A DNA stretch of 64,000 nucleotides from Nitrospirota bacterium (lineage in GTDB: Bacteria; Nitrospirota; JACRHL01): positions 62,001-126,000 of the forward strand of contig JAOUFN010000007.1 of NCBI GenBank assembly GCA_029858285.1. Direction: 5' to 3'. A program made the position numbers and the translations under genes. The notes under the pieces were generated by a model. It worked only from the letters and a program-made list of their open reading frames with translations, had not been told where the DNA came from and did no database searches. This document shows positions 40,681 through 49,090 of this stretch, piece after piece (position 1 is the stretch's first letter; every line of letters begins with the position of its first letter).

Positions 40681-43101
40681 ATGGCATCAAGCAGGAGCAC
40701 GCCGACAAGGCGGAAGGCGACAGCGTTGCGTCACCCAGCCGTGAGATATCTGTTGCCCATTTTGGGTATTTGTATTGCCCTGTCCGGCTGTGCCGGGGGC
40801 ACCTCCGGCGGCGCCGATTGCAGCAAGCCGTCCACCGTGATCGCCAGTCTCAAGGTCTGGCCCACCGACGTGGTGGTGAACCAGGGTGAAACCTACACAC
40901 TGGCCCCCGAAACCAGCAACGCCTGCGGCAATTCGATTACCGGCGCCAGCTTTGCGTGGGGCTCGGAAGACACCAGCATCATCTCGGTGAACGACTACGG
41001 TCAGGTGACCGGCCTGAAAACCGGCAAGACCAGAATCAACGTGCACCCCAGGTCGGGGCCGGAGGGGCGGCCGCTGGAGGGAGGCGAGGCGACCCTTGTC
41101 GCCCGGGTGAACGTCGCGGTTCAGGCGCAGTTGCAGACCCATCCCCCGATCAAGAGCATTCGCGTTTACCCTCCCGGTCCGGTGGTGATGGCGAAGGGGA
41201 GCACACTGCAGATGGCCGCCCAGGCACTGGACGCCACCGGGCGACAGATCCCCGGCATTGCCTTTTCCTGGACCAGCGACTGGGTGGACGTGGCGACGGT
41301 GGACCCCCAGGGCGGGGTGGTGCGAGCGTTGCAGGCCGGGCTGGTGAAGATCACCGCCTTCCCCACCAGCAGTTCCGGTGTTCCCCCCACCGTTACGGTT
41401 GTCACGGTGCTGGACGTGAACGGTGCCCCTTCGCCCCCGCCGATTCTTACCGTCACTCCCGCCGACATGCTGCTGTCGATAGGCGATGTGGGACAGTTCG
41501 AGGCCACGGTGACCGACGCCACCAGTGGGGTCCAGTTGCCCGCCACCGTCACCTGGACGGCCACCCCCGTCGGCGTGGTGAGCCTGAATCCACTGCCCTC
41601 GCAGGGCGTGTTGCTGGAGGTGACGGGGCTGGCCGCCGGCACCGCGCAGGTGACCCCCACCGCCACGGTGGGGGGATTCAGGGTGGTCGGCGCCCCGCTT
41701 CCGGTGACCGTGCTGTCCAAATCGGGGCTGGCGGTGGGGGCGGGCTGGCAGACGGTGGCGGCGTTGCCCCTCGACCTGGCCCAGCACCGCATGTCGGCGG
41801 TGGGCAACACCCTGTTCATTACCGGCGGCATCGCCGGCGATCCCACCCTGGGCGCGGGCCCGCGCGAGGACGTGCTGCGCACCCGGGTTGGCACCGGGGT
41901 GGACCATCCGGCGGGCACCCTGTGGGCCACCACCACCACGTTGAACCCCGCTCCCGTCCAGGGGTGGGACCTGTCGCCCTATAGCCGGAGCGACGACCCC
42001 TACCTGCGGCTGATCAACTATTGCACCTACGATCCGGTTTGTCTGTCCATCAAGCGCGAGGCGGTGCTGGATGTCACCAACACCATAACGCTGCCGTCCC
42101 GCTGGGTGCATTACCAGGTCTTTGGTCATGCCCAGTCGGTGTGGAGCAACCCCGCGACGGGCCAAAACCGTATTTTCGCGGTCGGGGGGCTCGATGCCCA
42201 GGTGGACCTGGGAATTTATGGCCCGGGCAGTTCCAACGCCGTGGGGCCCCAGCAGCAGCGCTATTCCGACCTTGTGTTGTGGGGCGACGTGAAGGCGGAC
42301 GGCACCCTTCCGGTCAGCAATGCCTGGTTTGAAGGTCTGCGCCTCCCCGCCGGCACCTATACCGGAACGGATTTTGTGGACGACAAGCCCGGCCGCGCCT
42401 ACGCCGCCACGGTGGTACACAACAACCGCCTGTACGTGCTGGGCGGCTGGGGCTGGATATGGAAAAATTCCGCGCAGCGTTATGTGGGCCTGAATCGTCC
42501 CGAATTGCTGATGGCCGACATCGATCTGCTCACCGGCGCCCTGAAAACCCCCTGGTGGTTGCCCTCCCTGCTGCCGGAACCTCTCAACCGCCACGCGGTG
42601 GCCATGGTGGGTGACTGGATGGTGGTGAGCGGCGGCCGCACCGGCAGCGACGAGACCGTAACGGACCAGGTCAGCAATCGGGTCTACGTCTCCAAAGTTT
42701 CCTCCACCAACGGTTGGCCGGGCCCGTGGAATCAGGCCCGCCCCCTGCCCCGACCGGTACAGTCCCACGCCATGCTGAACATCCCCGGCACCAGTTACCT
42801 GGTGATGATTGGTGGCGACGATCTGTACACCGGCGCCTCGGCGGACGTTTACCTGACCCAGATGAATCTGGTGACCGGCGCCCTCGGTCCCTGGCAACTG
42901 CTGCCCCCTGTGCCGGCGGACGCCTCCGGCGTTCCCGGAATCACCGGCATGGGCAGCGCCGTGGTGGTGCAGACGGTCAATGGCAGGAAGATTGCGCACA
43001 TCTATGTTGCCGGTGGCGGCATCCTCAGCGGGCTGGGACCGGTCGGCTACGAAATCAGCCGCCACACCGCCGTGTTCCGCCTGGACATCGAGATTCCCTG
43101 A
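40681..43101 (+). CDS. Large lipoprotein with Ig-like repeats and a kelch-type propeller
   Basis: 806 residues. Signal peptide with lipobox near ALSGC; three BIG2/Ig-like domains (each starting with a VYPP/VTPAD-type strand and ending GLxxGxxxITA-like) up to about residue 340; then about six kelch-like repeats containing LFITGG, IFAVGG, LYVLGG, MVVSGG, YLVMIGG and IYVAGG. It is probably anchored to the outer membrane and exposed, in binding or adhesion. The ATG at 40681 follows GGGGGG; a GTG at 40740 would remove 20 residues. The frame is open far upstream over recO, but that part is a shadow. Confidence 0.8.
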   Translation: MASSRSTPTRRKATALRHPAVRYLLPILGICIALSGCAGGTSGGADCSKPSTVIASLKVWPTDVVVNQGETYTLAPETSNACGNSITGASFAWGSEDTSIISVNDYGQVTGLKTGKTRINVHPRSGPEGRPLEGGEATLVARVNVAVQAQLQTHPPIKSIRVYPPGPVVMAKGSTLQMAAQALDATGRQIPGIAFSWTSDWVDVATVDPQGGVVRALQAGLVKITAFPTSSSGVPPTVTVVTVLDVNGAPSPPPILTVTPADMLLSIGDVGQFEATVTDATSGVQLPATVTWTATPVGVVSLNPLPSQGVLLEVTGLAAGTAQVTPTATVGGFRVVGAPLPVTVLSKSGLAVGAGWQTVAALPLDLAQHRMSAVGNTLFITGGIAGDPTLGAGPREDVLRTRVGTGVDHPAGTLWATTTTLNPAPVQGWDLSPYSRSDDPYLRLINYCTYDPVCLSIKREAVLDVTNTITLPSRWVHYQVFGHAQSVWSNPATGQNRIFAVGGLDAQVDLGIYGPGSSNAVGPQQQRYSDLVLWGDVKADGTLPVSNAWFEGLRLPAGTYTGTDFVDDKPGRAYAATVVHNNRLYVLGGWGWIWKNSAQRYVGLNRPELLMADIDLLTGALKTPWWLPSLLPEPLNRHAVAMVGDWMVVSGGRTGSDETVTDQVSNRVYVSKVSSTNGWPGPWNQARPLPRPVQSHAMLNIPGTSYLVMIGGDDLYTGASADVYLTQMNLVTGALGPWQLLPPVPADASGVPGITGMGSAVVVQTVNGRKIAHIYVAGGGILSGLGPVGYEISRHTAVFRLDIEIP

Positions 43102-43180
43102 TTCAGCGACAGATCGACCGCTTCCCCCCGCACGGCCATCCGGGTTAGGGTAGGGATTCCCGTCAAGGAGTCGCCTGTCC

Positions 43181-44125
43181 ATGCCCACCGGCCTTGTTTA
43201 TCACCCGATCTTTCTGGAACACGACACCGGCCGCATGCATCCGGAGTGTCCGGAGCGGTTGCGCGCCATTCTCAAGCGGCTGGATGCGGACGGCCTCCGG
43301 CAGGAACTGGCCGCCATCCCCCCGCGTGAGGCGGAACGCGTCTGGCTGGAGCGGGTTCACACCCCGCGCCACCTGCGCGATCTGCGCGACGGTGTGGCCA
43401 TGGCCGGGGAGCGGCTCTGCTACCTGGACCACGAAACCCCGGTCTCGTCCGCCTCCGAATCCGCCGCCCTCAGTGCCGCGGGCGGCGCGCTGGCGGCGGT
43501 GGACGCCGTGTTGGACGGCAGTGTGGACAATGCCTTCTGTCTGGTGCGCCCCCCCGGCCACCACGCCGAGCCGGACCGCATCATGGGCTTTTGCCTGCTC
43601 AACAGCGTGGCCATTGCCGCACGTTACCTGCAACACCGCCACGGCATCCGCCGGGTGCTGATCGTGGACTGGGACGTGCACCACGGCAACGGCACCCAGG
43701 CGGCGTTCTGGACCGATCCATCGGTTTTTTACTATTCGATCCACCAGTATCCGTTTTACCCCGGCAGTGGCGGCCCCATGGAGGTGGGGGGCGGGGAAGG
43801 GGGCGGGACCACGCTGAACAGCCCCATGGACCGGGGTTGCGGCGATGGGGACTACCTGGATGAACTGGAAAAGGTGTTGTTGCCCGCTGCCGAGGCGTTC
43901 CGCCCCGAGTTCGTGCTGGTGTCCGCCGGGTTCGACGCCCACGCCGCCGACCCGCTGGGCGACATGCGCATGACCGCCGACGGTTTTCGCCGCATCACCG
44001 AACTGGTGCGGGGGCTGGCCGAAAGCACCTGCGGCGGACGGCTGGTGTCGGTGCTGGAAGGGGGGTATGACCTGGAGGCCCTGGGGGCCAGCGCGGCTGC
44101 GCACGTTCGGGGGCTGCTCAAATAG
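43181..44125 (+). CDS. Histone-deacetylase-family hydrolase
   Basis: 314 residues with the arginase/deacetylase fold: PPGHHAEP (127-128 His pair), zinc ligands in DWDVHHGNGT (D165, H167) and SAGFDAH (D252), and the catalytic Tyr in EGGYDL. Bacterial members deacetylate polyamines, acetoin-pathway proteins or small amides; the substrate here is open. The ATG at 43181 follows AAGGAG. Confidence 0.9.
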   Translation: MPTGLVYHPIFLEHDTGRMHPECPERLRAILKRLDADGLRQELAAIPPREAERVWLERVHTPRHLRDLRDGVAMAGERLCYLDHETPVSSASESAALSAAGGALAAVDAVLDGSVDNAFCLVRPPGHHAEPDRIMGFCLLNSVAIAARYLQHRHGIRRVLIVDWDVHHGNGTQAAFWTDPSVFYYSIHQYPFYPGSGGPMEVGGGEGGGTTLNSPMDRGCGDGDYLDELEKVLLPAAEAFRPEFVLVSAGFDAHAADPLGDMRMTADGFRRITELVRGLAESTCGGRLVSVLEGGYDLEALGASAAAHVRGLLK

Positions 44126-44171
44126 CCCGTCCCGGCGAAGCCGCCCCGGAGGGGGGGAACCGCCGGGGGAA

Positions 44172-44215
44172 TAAAAAACATCACGGCCCGCCGGGGGTGA
44201 CCGGCGGGCCGTGAT
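44172..44215 (-). terminator. Terminator of the PilZ gene, possibly bidirectional
   Basis: A 15-bp perfect stem starting ATCACGGCCCGCCGG with a six-nt loop, followed on the minus strand by TGTTTTTTAT. It also lies 54 nt after the deacetylase-like gene on the plus strand. Confidence 0.88.
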
Positions 44216-44327
44216 GCGTCGAATTCATATGAAACAGCAGGACACCCGGCAAGCAGGGAGAGGGGGAGCTACTGCCGGGTGCCCTGGTCGGGTCAGCCTT
44301 GCGGCCGACGTCCGCTCGTGAAAGTGG

Positions 44328-44678
44328 TTACGGCTGGGCAGCCAGCTGGCGCTCGCGCTCGGCGATGAAACCCATCAGTTCCGGGTGGGACTCGTCGCTG
44401 AGGCCCTCGAAGCGCACACCGATGAGGTGGACGCCCACATGCGGGTTGCAGCGGATGATCTTGCCCGTCACCGATTCGGTGTGCAGCTCACCATGGTGGT
44501 TGAAGGTCAGGTGCACGGTGATCTTCTTGCCGATGTCCAGCGGCTTGGGGGAGTAAAGCCCCACACCGTTGCGGCTGACGTTCATCACATACGCCTCGAT
44601 GCGGTCCTCGTTGGCGCCAACCTCCAGGTCGGCCAGCGAGGTGATGGAAAACCTTTCGGCCTGACGACGTTCCTGCAT
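44328..44678 (-). CDS. PilZ-domain protein
   Basis: 116 residues made of a single PilZ domain: the arginine motif near the N-terminus (ERRQAERF) and NVSRNGVGL at about residue 47, both needed for cyclic-di-GMP binding. It is a likely c-di-GMP receptor acting on motility, polysaccharide or pili. AAGGA precedes the ATG at 44678. It is monocistronic, ending in a strong terminator. Confidence 0.9.
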   Translation of the reverse strand: MQERRQAERFSITSLADLEVGANEDRIEAYVMNVSRNGVGLYSPKPLDIGKKITVHLTFNHHGELHTESVTGKIIRCNPHVGVHLIGVRFEGLSDESHPELMGFIAERERQLAAQP

Positions 44679-44764
44679 CGGAAATCCTTCCCAACATGGT
44701 GTTTTCATGCGCTGTCCGGCAGGAGGGAATCCAGACCCTCCTGTTTTTTCCCGGCGTGGGCACC

Positions 44765-45823
44765 TCAGCCCGGCGCATGGGCCTCATGTCCACTTTTCGG
44801 ACAATCGGCGGGCTTCTTTAGCGGATTTTTCGGACCAATACCCGTGCCATCCCCTCCCGGATGCGCCCATACAGATGCAGCGCCGCCCCCGGCGGCCAGC
44901 GGCAGATAGGGGCCGCGCGCCAGATGGAAGGACCGGCGGCGCTCCGGGGCGCTCGGTAACGCGGCCACCCAATGGGCCCCCAGATGCCGTTCCAGGGAGT
45001 CCAGCAGGGCGTGTGCGGCGGCTTCCCAGGTGATTCCGGGCAGGAAGCGTGCCAGACCGGCCACGCCGCTGCCCGTCGCCCCCGGCAGCCGCACCGGCCC
45101 CGACAGGGGCAGGGTGCCCTGGGTGAGCAGCCCCTGGGGCCAGCGCCGCTGGGCAATGGCCACCAGCTTGCAGCCGTCCAGGGTGGTCTCCTCGCGGGTG
45201 GGGGAGGAAAAACAGGCAAAGCCGCGCCCCGGGCTGCGGAGGGGCGCTGCGTCCCGCGCCGTTTCGGGCCCCTCGGCCTGCGGCGTGATCGGCAACCCCA
45301 GGGTACCCAGTGCCTCGGCGCAGGCTGCGGCCACCGTCCGGTAAGCGGCGCGCACCCCCCGTGCCAGCAGGGGGTGGCCGCGGGGCACCATCAGGGCAAA
45401 GGTGACCTCGTGTTCATGGAACACCGCCTGCCCGCCGGTGGCGCGGCGCACCGCAGGACAGGGCAGGGGAGTGGATGAATAAACAGGCGCGGGCTGAGGA
45501 GCGGACAATTGATGCCGCCCCAGCGTCAGGCCCGGCACCGGCCAACGGTAGAGACGCAGCGTGGGGGGGGCGATTCCGGCCCACACCGACTCCGCCAGCG
45601 CCTGATCCATGGCCATCTGCCGCGCGGCGCTGCGGGCGCTCACCGTCACCAGCCGCCACGCCTCGGTTGCCGTGGGCGCCTGTGGCGCCGGGGGGGCAAC
45701 GGGCGACGGTGCAAGTCTGCCGACGGGAACGGGCCGCAACGGGGCGCCCGCCACCCCGTGGGGACGGGAAAGTTGAAGCGCCCCTGCGGGTCGGGCTATG
45801 ATGCCGTGCTCAAGCTGATTCAT
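44765..45823 (-). CDS. Lipoate-protein ligase A-like protein (LplA/LipB/BPL fold)
   Basis: 352 residues. RRATGGQAVFHEHEVTFAL is the lipoyl-binding signature RRxTGGxxVxH, and LDGCKLVAIAQRR carries the catalytic Lys. An N-terminal proline/alanine-rich extension (about 50 residues) and a C-terminal tail are unlike LplA. It could instead be an octanoyltransferase (LipM type). The start at 45823 has GAGG upstream and lies only 24 nt from the divergent membrane gene. Confidence 0.78.
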   Translation of the reverse strand: MNQLEHGIIARPAGALQLSRPHGVAGAPLRPVPVGRLAPSPVAPPAPQAPTATEAWRLVTVSARSAARQMAMDQALAESVWAGIAPPTLRLYRWPVPGLTLGRHQLSAPQPAPVYSSTPLPCPAVRRATGGQAVFHEHEVTFALMVPRGHPLLARGVRAAYRTVAAACAEALGTLGLPITPQAEGPETARDAAPLRSPGRGFACFSSPTREETTLDGCKLVAIAQRRWPQGLLTQGTLPLSGPVRLPGATGSGVAGLARFLPGITWEAAAHALLDSLERHLGAHWVAALPSAPERRRSFHLARGPYLPLAAGGGAASVWAHPGGDGTGIGPKNPLKKPADCPKSGHEAHAPG

Positions 45824-45847
45824 TTTCCTCGAACCCGATCGGATCCC

Positions 45848-46411
45848 ATGACCGGAGCGGAACTGGTAACCCTTACAGTCGTGCGGTGGTTTCACCTTCT
45901 GGGTGCCGCCGTGCTCGTTGGCATGATGATTTACCATGCCCTCATTCTTGGCTTCCGGGTCAACAAGGTGTCCGGCCCCGTCTCGCCGCTGCTCAAAAAG
46001 ATGAGCCGCTACTTCGGACCGGTCTACTGGGCCGCCATCGTGCTGCTGGTGACCACCGGCGGATTCACCATTCTGGATCGCCTTACCTCGCTGGAAGGGC
46101 GCGCGGTCCCCTTCAAGAACATGTACGAATTTTTCTGGGGGGTCAAGATTGTTCTGGTGCTGGTGATTATCGGCAACTCCCTGTTCATGACCGGACAGCT
46201 CAAAAAGATTGCCGCAGCGGTCCGTGCCATGGGGCCGGAAGGCTCTCCGCAGGCGCTGGCGGCGGCCCCCGGCGCCAAGGTGTTCCGCATGCGCGCCACG
46301 GTGGCCTCGTTGCGGGTATTCAACCTGGTGCTGGGCATCCTGGTGCTGATGATGGCCGCGCTGTTGCAGAACACCTTCACCCTCATCGTCCTGAGGATGG
46401 AGCATTACTGA
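45848..46411 (+). CDS. CopD/HemJ-like four-helix membrane protein
   Basis: 187 residues with four predicted transmembrane helices. The first, VRWFHLLGAAVLVGMMIYHAL, has the histidine pattern of CopD/HemJ-type haem- or copper-linked membrane proteins. It is the first of four tightly spaced membrane-protein genes. No good Shine-Dalgarno is seen. Function unknown. Confidence 0.65.
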   Translation: MTGAELVTLTVVRWFHLLGAAVLVGMMIYHALILGFRVNKVSGPVSPLLKKMSRYFGPVYWAAIVLLVTTGGFTILDRLTSLEGRAVPFKNMYEFFWGVKIVLVLVIIGNSLFMTGQLKKIAAAVRAMGPEGSPQALAAAPGAKVFRMRATVASLRVFNLVLGILVLMMAALLQNTFTLIVLRMEHY

Positions 46412-46419
46412 GGTCGCCG

Positions 46420-46968
46420 ATGGCTGACGAAACCACCCCTTCCACCGCCGTTTCCGGCCCGGCGTCCGGCGCATCGACCGAGACCCCGGCCCAGGGCGCC
46501 TCCGCCAACCCGACCCCCGCCAAAAAGTCGCGCCGGGGCAACAGCTTCGAACTGGTGCCCGACACCCGCGGCGCCGCCCTGCACGGTGGACTCTACACCC
46601 TGTACATCGCGGCGGCGCTGGTCATGGCCCTGCGCTCCGAAACCGGCTCGGTGTGGTTCTACGTGTTCTATTTTCTGGCCTGCTTCCTGACCTTTCAGGT
46701 GGTCACCATCGTGCTCAGCCAGTGCATGCACGGCACCCCCCGCGCGCTGGTGCGGCTGGAGGTGGTGGGGCGCGTCCTGCGCCTGACCCGCAAAAACGGC
46801 TCCACCATGGATTTGACCCGCGACGTGGATTACAGCCGCCGGGGCAAGGTGCTGGTGGTGCAGGGCCGCACCCACGACAACCAGCGCGCCAGCGAAGTGG
46901 TGCGTCAGGGTGCGTTGCCGGACGGCGGTTTCGACGAACTGGTGCAAGCCCTCAAGAAGTTCCGGTAA
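46420..46968 (+). CDS. Two-helix membrane protein, unknown
   Basis: 182 residues: a low-complexity Thr/Pro/Ala N-terminus, two transmembrane helices (GLYTLYIAAALVMAL and VWFYVFYFLACFLTFQVVTIV), then a soluble C-terminal domain with a VGRVLRLTRKNGSTMDL strand pair. It starts eight nt after the preceding stop. No family is recognised. Confidence 0.6.
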   Translation: MADETTPSTAVSGPASGASTETPAQGASANPTPAKKSRRGNSFELVPDTRGAALHGGLYTLYIAAALVMALRSETGSVWFYVFYFLACFLTFQVVTIVLSQCMHGTPRALVRLEVVGRVLRLTRKNGSTMDLTRDVDYSRRGKVLVVQGRTHDNQRASEVVRQGALPDGGFDELVQALKKFR

Positions 46969-46972
46969 CCCG

Positions 46973-47581
46973 ATGCAGGGATTTTTGGGCACCAAGGCCG
47001 ATTTCTGGTGGGACGTGACCCTCACCACCGAGACCGTGGTGGTGGTCGCCTTCGTGCTCGGCTGGCGTTACGCCCGTGCGCGCCAGGGCTACAAACACCA
47101 AAAGACCATGCTGGTGGCCACGGTGATGGTGACGGCGTGGCTGGCCATGTACATCGCCCAGCAGGTGATCGCCGGGCTGAGCGGCTTTGACGGGCCGGAG
47201 ATGGTGCGCTACGCGGTCTATGTGCCCACCATCATCTTTCACTCCCTGGTCTCGACCCTGGCCATCGCCCTCAGCGCCTATCAGATCTGGTCCGGCTTCC
47301 GCTGGTCGCGCTTTGAGGGGGGGGACAAGGTGCTGCACGGCAAGGGGGCGGACCGCCACCGGCGCATGGGCAAGGTGACCCTGATTTCCTACCTGATGAG
47401 CGTGGTGACCGCCTACATGATCTACTTCATGTTGTTTGTGCTCTATGCGCCCCTGCGCAACCCGGAATACGGCATGGGCGAATCGGTGGGGGTGCTTACC
47501 GCCATTGTCGCCACCGCCGCTGCGGTGCTGGGGGTGGGTGGCATGCTGCTGTCACGCACCAATCGCGCCCCCGCGGGGTGA
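46973..47581 (+). CDS. DUF420-like membrane protein
   Basis: 202 residues with about five transmembrane helices and conserved-looking histidines (HQKTMLVATVMVTAWLAMY, FHSLVSTLAIALSAY, HRRMGKVTLISYLMSVVTAY) that fit DUF420, a family linked to cytochrome oxidase assembly (CtaM in Gram-positives). It starts four nt after the previous gene and overlaps the next, so it is coupled in the cluster. A haem/copper-related role for the cluster is inference. Confidence 0.65.
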   Translation: MQGFLGTKADFWWDVTLTTETVVVVAFVLGWRYARARQGYKHQKTMLVATVMVTAWLAMYIAQQVIAGLSGFDGPEMVRYAVYVPTIIFHSLVSTLAIALSAYQIWSGFRWSRFEGGDKVLHGKGADRHRRMGKVTLISYLMSVVTAYMIYFMLFVLYAPLRNPEYGMGESVGVLTAIVATAAAVLGVGGMLLSRTNRAPAG

Positions 47582-48024
47582 CCGCCGTGCCGGGAAGGGG
47601 TCCCGCCCCGGCCCCCGCCGGTCGCCTGCTCCGTCTGGGGCGGCGGGTGGCCGCCAATGCCCGCGCCCATCCGTATCTGACCGTCATGTTCGGCTTCTGG
47701 TCGTTCGGCTATACCATGATGGTGCCGACCCTGCTGGGCAGCCATTTCATGGCCTTTTTCAGCGAACAGTTCGGGGGCCGGCCAGAGGCCCTGTTCCTGG
47801 CCTTTGGCCTGCTGCTGGTGAATGTCATCCTGTTCGCCTTTGTGGTGCCGTTCGTGCTCTGGATGATGGTGTGCTGGGCGCTGGGGCAGGGCGACGACGC
47901 CGGGCCCGATGCCGGGTCTGGCGGGGCGGCAACGCAACAGACCGACCGGACGGGGAGTGACCGGGCGGAATCCACCCGCAATCCGCCCGTACCGATTGAC
48001 TCCACCCCCCCTCCGCCCCAATAA
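47578..48024 (+). CDS. Small two-helix membrane protein, unknown
   Basis: 148 residues: a Pro/Ala-rich N-terminus, two transmembrane helices (FGFWSFGYTMMVPTLLG and FLAFGLLLVNVILFAFVVPFV) and a low-complexity C-terminus. The GTG start overlaps the DUF420-like gene by four nt. The tRNA-Gly promoter overlaps its 3' end. Confidence 0.55.
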   Translation: MTAVPGRGPAPAPAGRLLRLGRRVAANARAHPYLTVMFGFWSFGYTMMVPTLLGSHFMAFFSEQFGGRPEALFLAFGLLLVNVILFAFVVPFVLWMMVCWALGQGDDAGPDAGSGGAATQQTDRTGSDRAESTRNPPVPIDSTPPPPQ

Positions 48025-48025
48025 T
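47996..48025 (+). promoter_or_regulatory. Promoter of tRNA-Gly
   Basis: TTGACT (47996-48001), an 18-bp spacer and AATAAT (48020-48025), inside the end of the preceding gene. Confidence 0.5.
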
Positions 48026-48070
48026 GCGCGTCTCGCGGGAGACAGTCCCGTGAACGGTTTTCCGTCTCGG

Positions 48071-48146
48071 GCGGGCGTAGCTCAGTTGGTAGAGTCCCAG
48101 CTTCCCAAGCTGGTTGTCGCGGGTTCGAATCCCGTCGCCCGCTCCA
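48071..48146 (+). tRNA. tRNA-Gly (anticodon CCC)
   Basis: 76 nt including CCA. Acceptor GCGGGCG/CGCCCGC, anticodon loop TT-CCC-AA in a CCAGC/GCTGG stem, T arm GGTTCGAATCC. Confidence 0.97.
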
Positions 48147-48208
48147 TCCGTATCGATCAGTCCGTATCGATCAGTCCGTATCGATCAGTCCGTATCGATC
48201 AGTCCGTA
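48147..48208. repeat. 14-bp tandem repeat directly after tRNA-Gly
   Basis: TCCGTATCGATCAG, four full copies (48147, 48161, 48175, 48189) and a partial fifth, starting at the first base after the tRNA CCA. Confidence 0.95.
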
Positions 48209-48210
48209 AG

Positions 48211-48350
48211 AAAGCCCGGTCGGCCCCGGTGCGGTGCAGGCGCCGCTCCGGGGCCGCGGCGTTTCGGCCCCACCCCGCCACTGTGGCGGAAGGGCGCGGG
48301 GGCAGACAGGGAGAACGGGGCAGGCCAGGGTCTTTTTGCGGCCCGGCGGC
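48211..48350 (+). promoter_or_regulatory. Possible cobalamin riboswitch upstream of cobU/P-cobT-cobS
   Basis: The G+C-rich leader has a GGCCCCGG/CCGGGGCC stem, a CCCGCCACTGTGGCGG core resembling the conserved GCCACTG of the cobalamin aptamer, and GGCCAGGGTC where the B12 box GCCAGGA-ACC would be expected. The B12 box is imperfect, so this is tentative. Confidence 0.4.
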
Positions 48351-48370
48351 CCCGCACAGGGGAGGTGAAG

Positions 48371-49090
48371 GTGCGTACCTTGGTGCTGGGAGGAGTGCGG
48401 TCGGGCAAAAGCGCCTACGCCGAATCGCTGCTGGCGAACGCCCCCCTGGTGCGCTACGTGGCCACCGCCCGCGCCGGCTTGGTCTCCCCCGACGGCGTCC
48501 CGGACGCCGACATGGCCGAACGCATCCGCCGCCACGCCGGGCGCCGCCCCCCCCACTGGGAGACCGTGGAGGCGGGCGCGCATCTGGAGCGCTGCCTGAC
48601 CCCCTTCTGCACCCCCCCTCACAACGCAGCCCCTTACAACGCCGACCCCGCAGGCGCCGACCTCCACGCCCCCACCCCGGAGGGGTGGATTCTGGTGGAC
48701 GGCCTGACCCTGTGGCTGGCCACCCTGCTGGAGGACGCCGAAGGGTGGGGGACCGGTCCCGAGGCCGCCATCGCCAGCGGTGTCGCCGCGCTGGGGCGCT
48801 GCCAACGCCTGATTGTGGTGTCCGAGGAGGTCGGCTGGGGGAGCATGCCCGCGCACCCGCTGGCGCGCCGCTTTGGTGACCTGGCCGGGGAACTCAACCA
48901 GCGCGTGGCCGCCCTCTGCGAGCACGTGGTGCTGGTGGCCGCCGGATTGCCCCTGGCCCTCAAGGGCGGCCTGCCCGCGTCGGTCCCCCGGCCACAGCCT
49001 GTCCGTACCTCCGGGCCCCGTACCTCCGCGCCCCGAATTGCCACCTCCCAAGTTTCCGCCCCCCGCCACCAAGGAGAAGCCGCCTCATGA
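48371..49090 (+). CDS. cobU: Adenosylcobinamide kinase/adenosylcobinamide-phosphate guanylyltransferase
   Basis: Phosphorylates adenosylcobinamide and attaches GMP in cobalamin nucleotide-loop assembly (CobU in Salmonella, CobP in Pseudomonas). P-loop GGVRSGKSAYAE at the N-terminus, VDGLTLWL and the VSEEVGWGSMPAHPLARRFGDLAGELNQ segment follow. 239 residues; the C-terminal 35 form a Pro/Ser-rich tail beyond the family length, and the middle holds a Pro/Asn-rich insert. The GTG at 48371 with GGAGG is preferred. Its stop overlaps cobT. Confidence 0.9.
   Translation: MRTLVLGGVRSGKSAYAESLLANAPLVRYVATARAGLVSPDGVPDADMAERIRRHAGRRPPHWETVEAGAHLERCLTPFCTPPHNAAPYNADPAGADLHAPTPEGWILVDGLTLWLATLLEDAEGWGTGPEAAIASGVAALGRCQRLIVVSEEVGWGSMPAHPLARRFGDLAGELNQRVAALCEHVVLVAAGLPLALKGGLPASVPRPQPVRTSGPRTSAPRIATSQVSAPRHQGEAAS

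Noticed and set aside
44230-44236. Isolated TGAAAC word near the PilZ terminator as another activator site
   Set aside because: It is a single half-site with no partner and no sigma-54 promoter nearby.
44765-46474. Fusion of the lipoate-ligase-like protein to about 215 upstream codons
   Set aside because: The upstream part lies antisense to the membrane gene at 45848 and has no protein-like signature. GAGGAAA before the ATG at 45823 marks the start.
48071-48370. Mobile-element attachment site at tRNA-Gly
   Set aside because: The repeats after the tRNA are a 14-bp tandem unit, not a copy of the tRNA 3' end, and no integrase or distal att copy is present.
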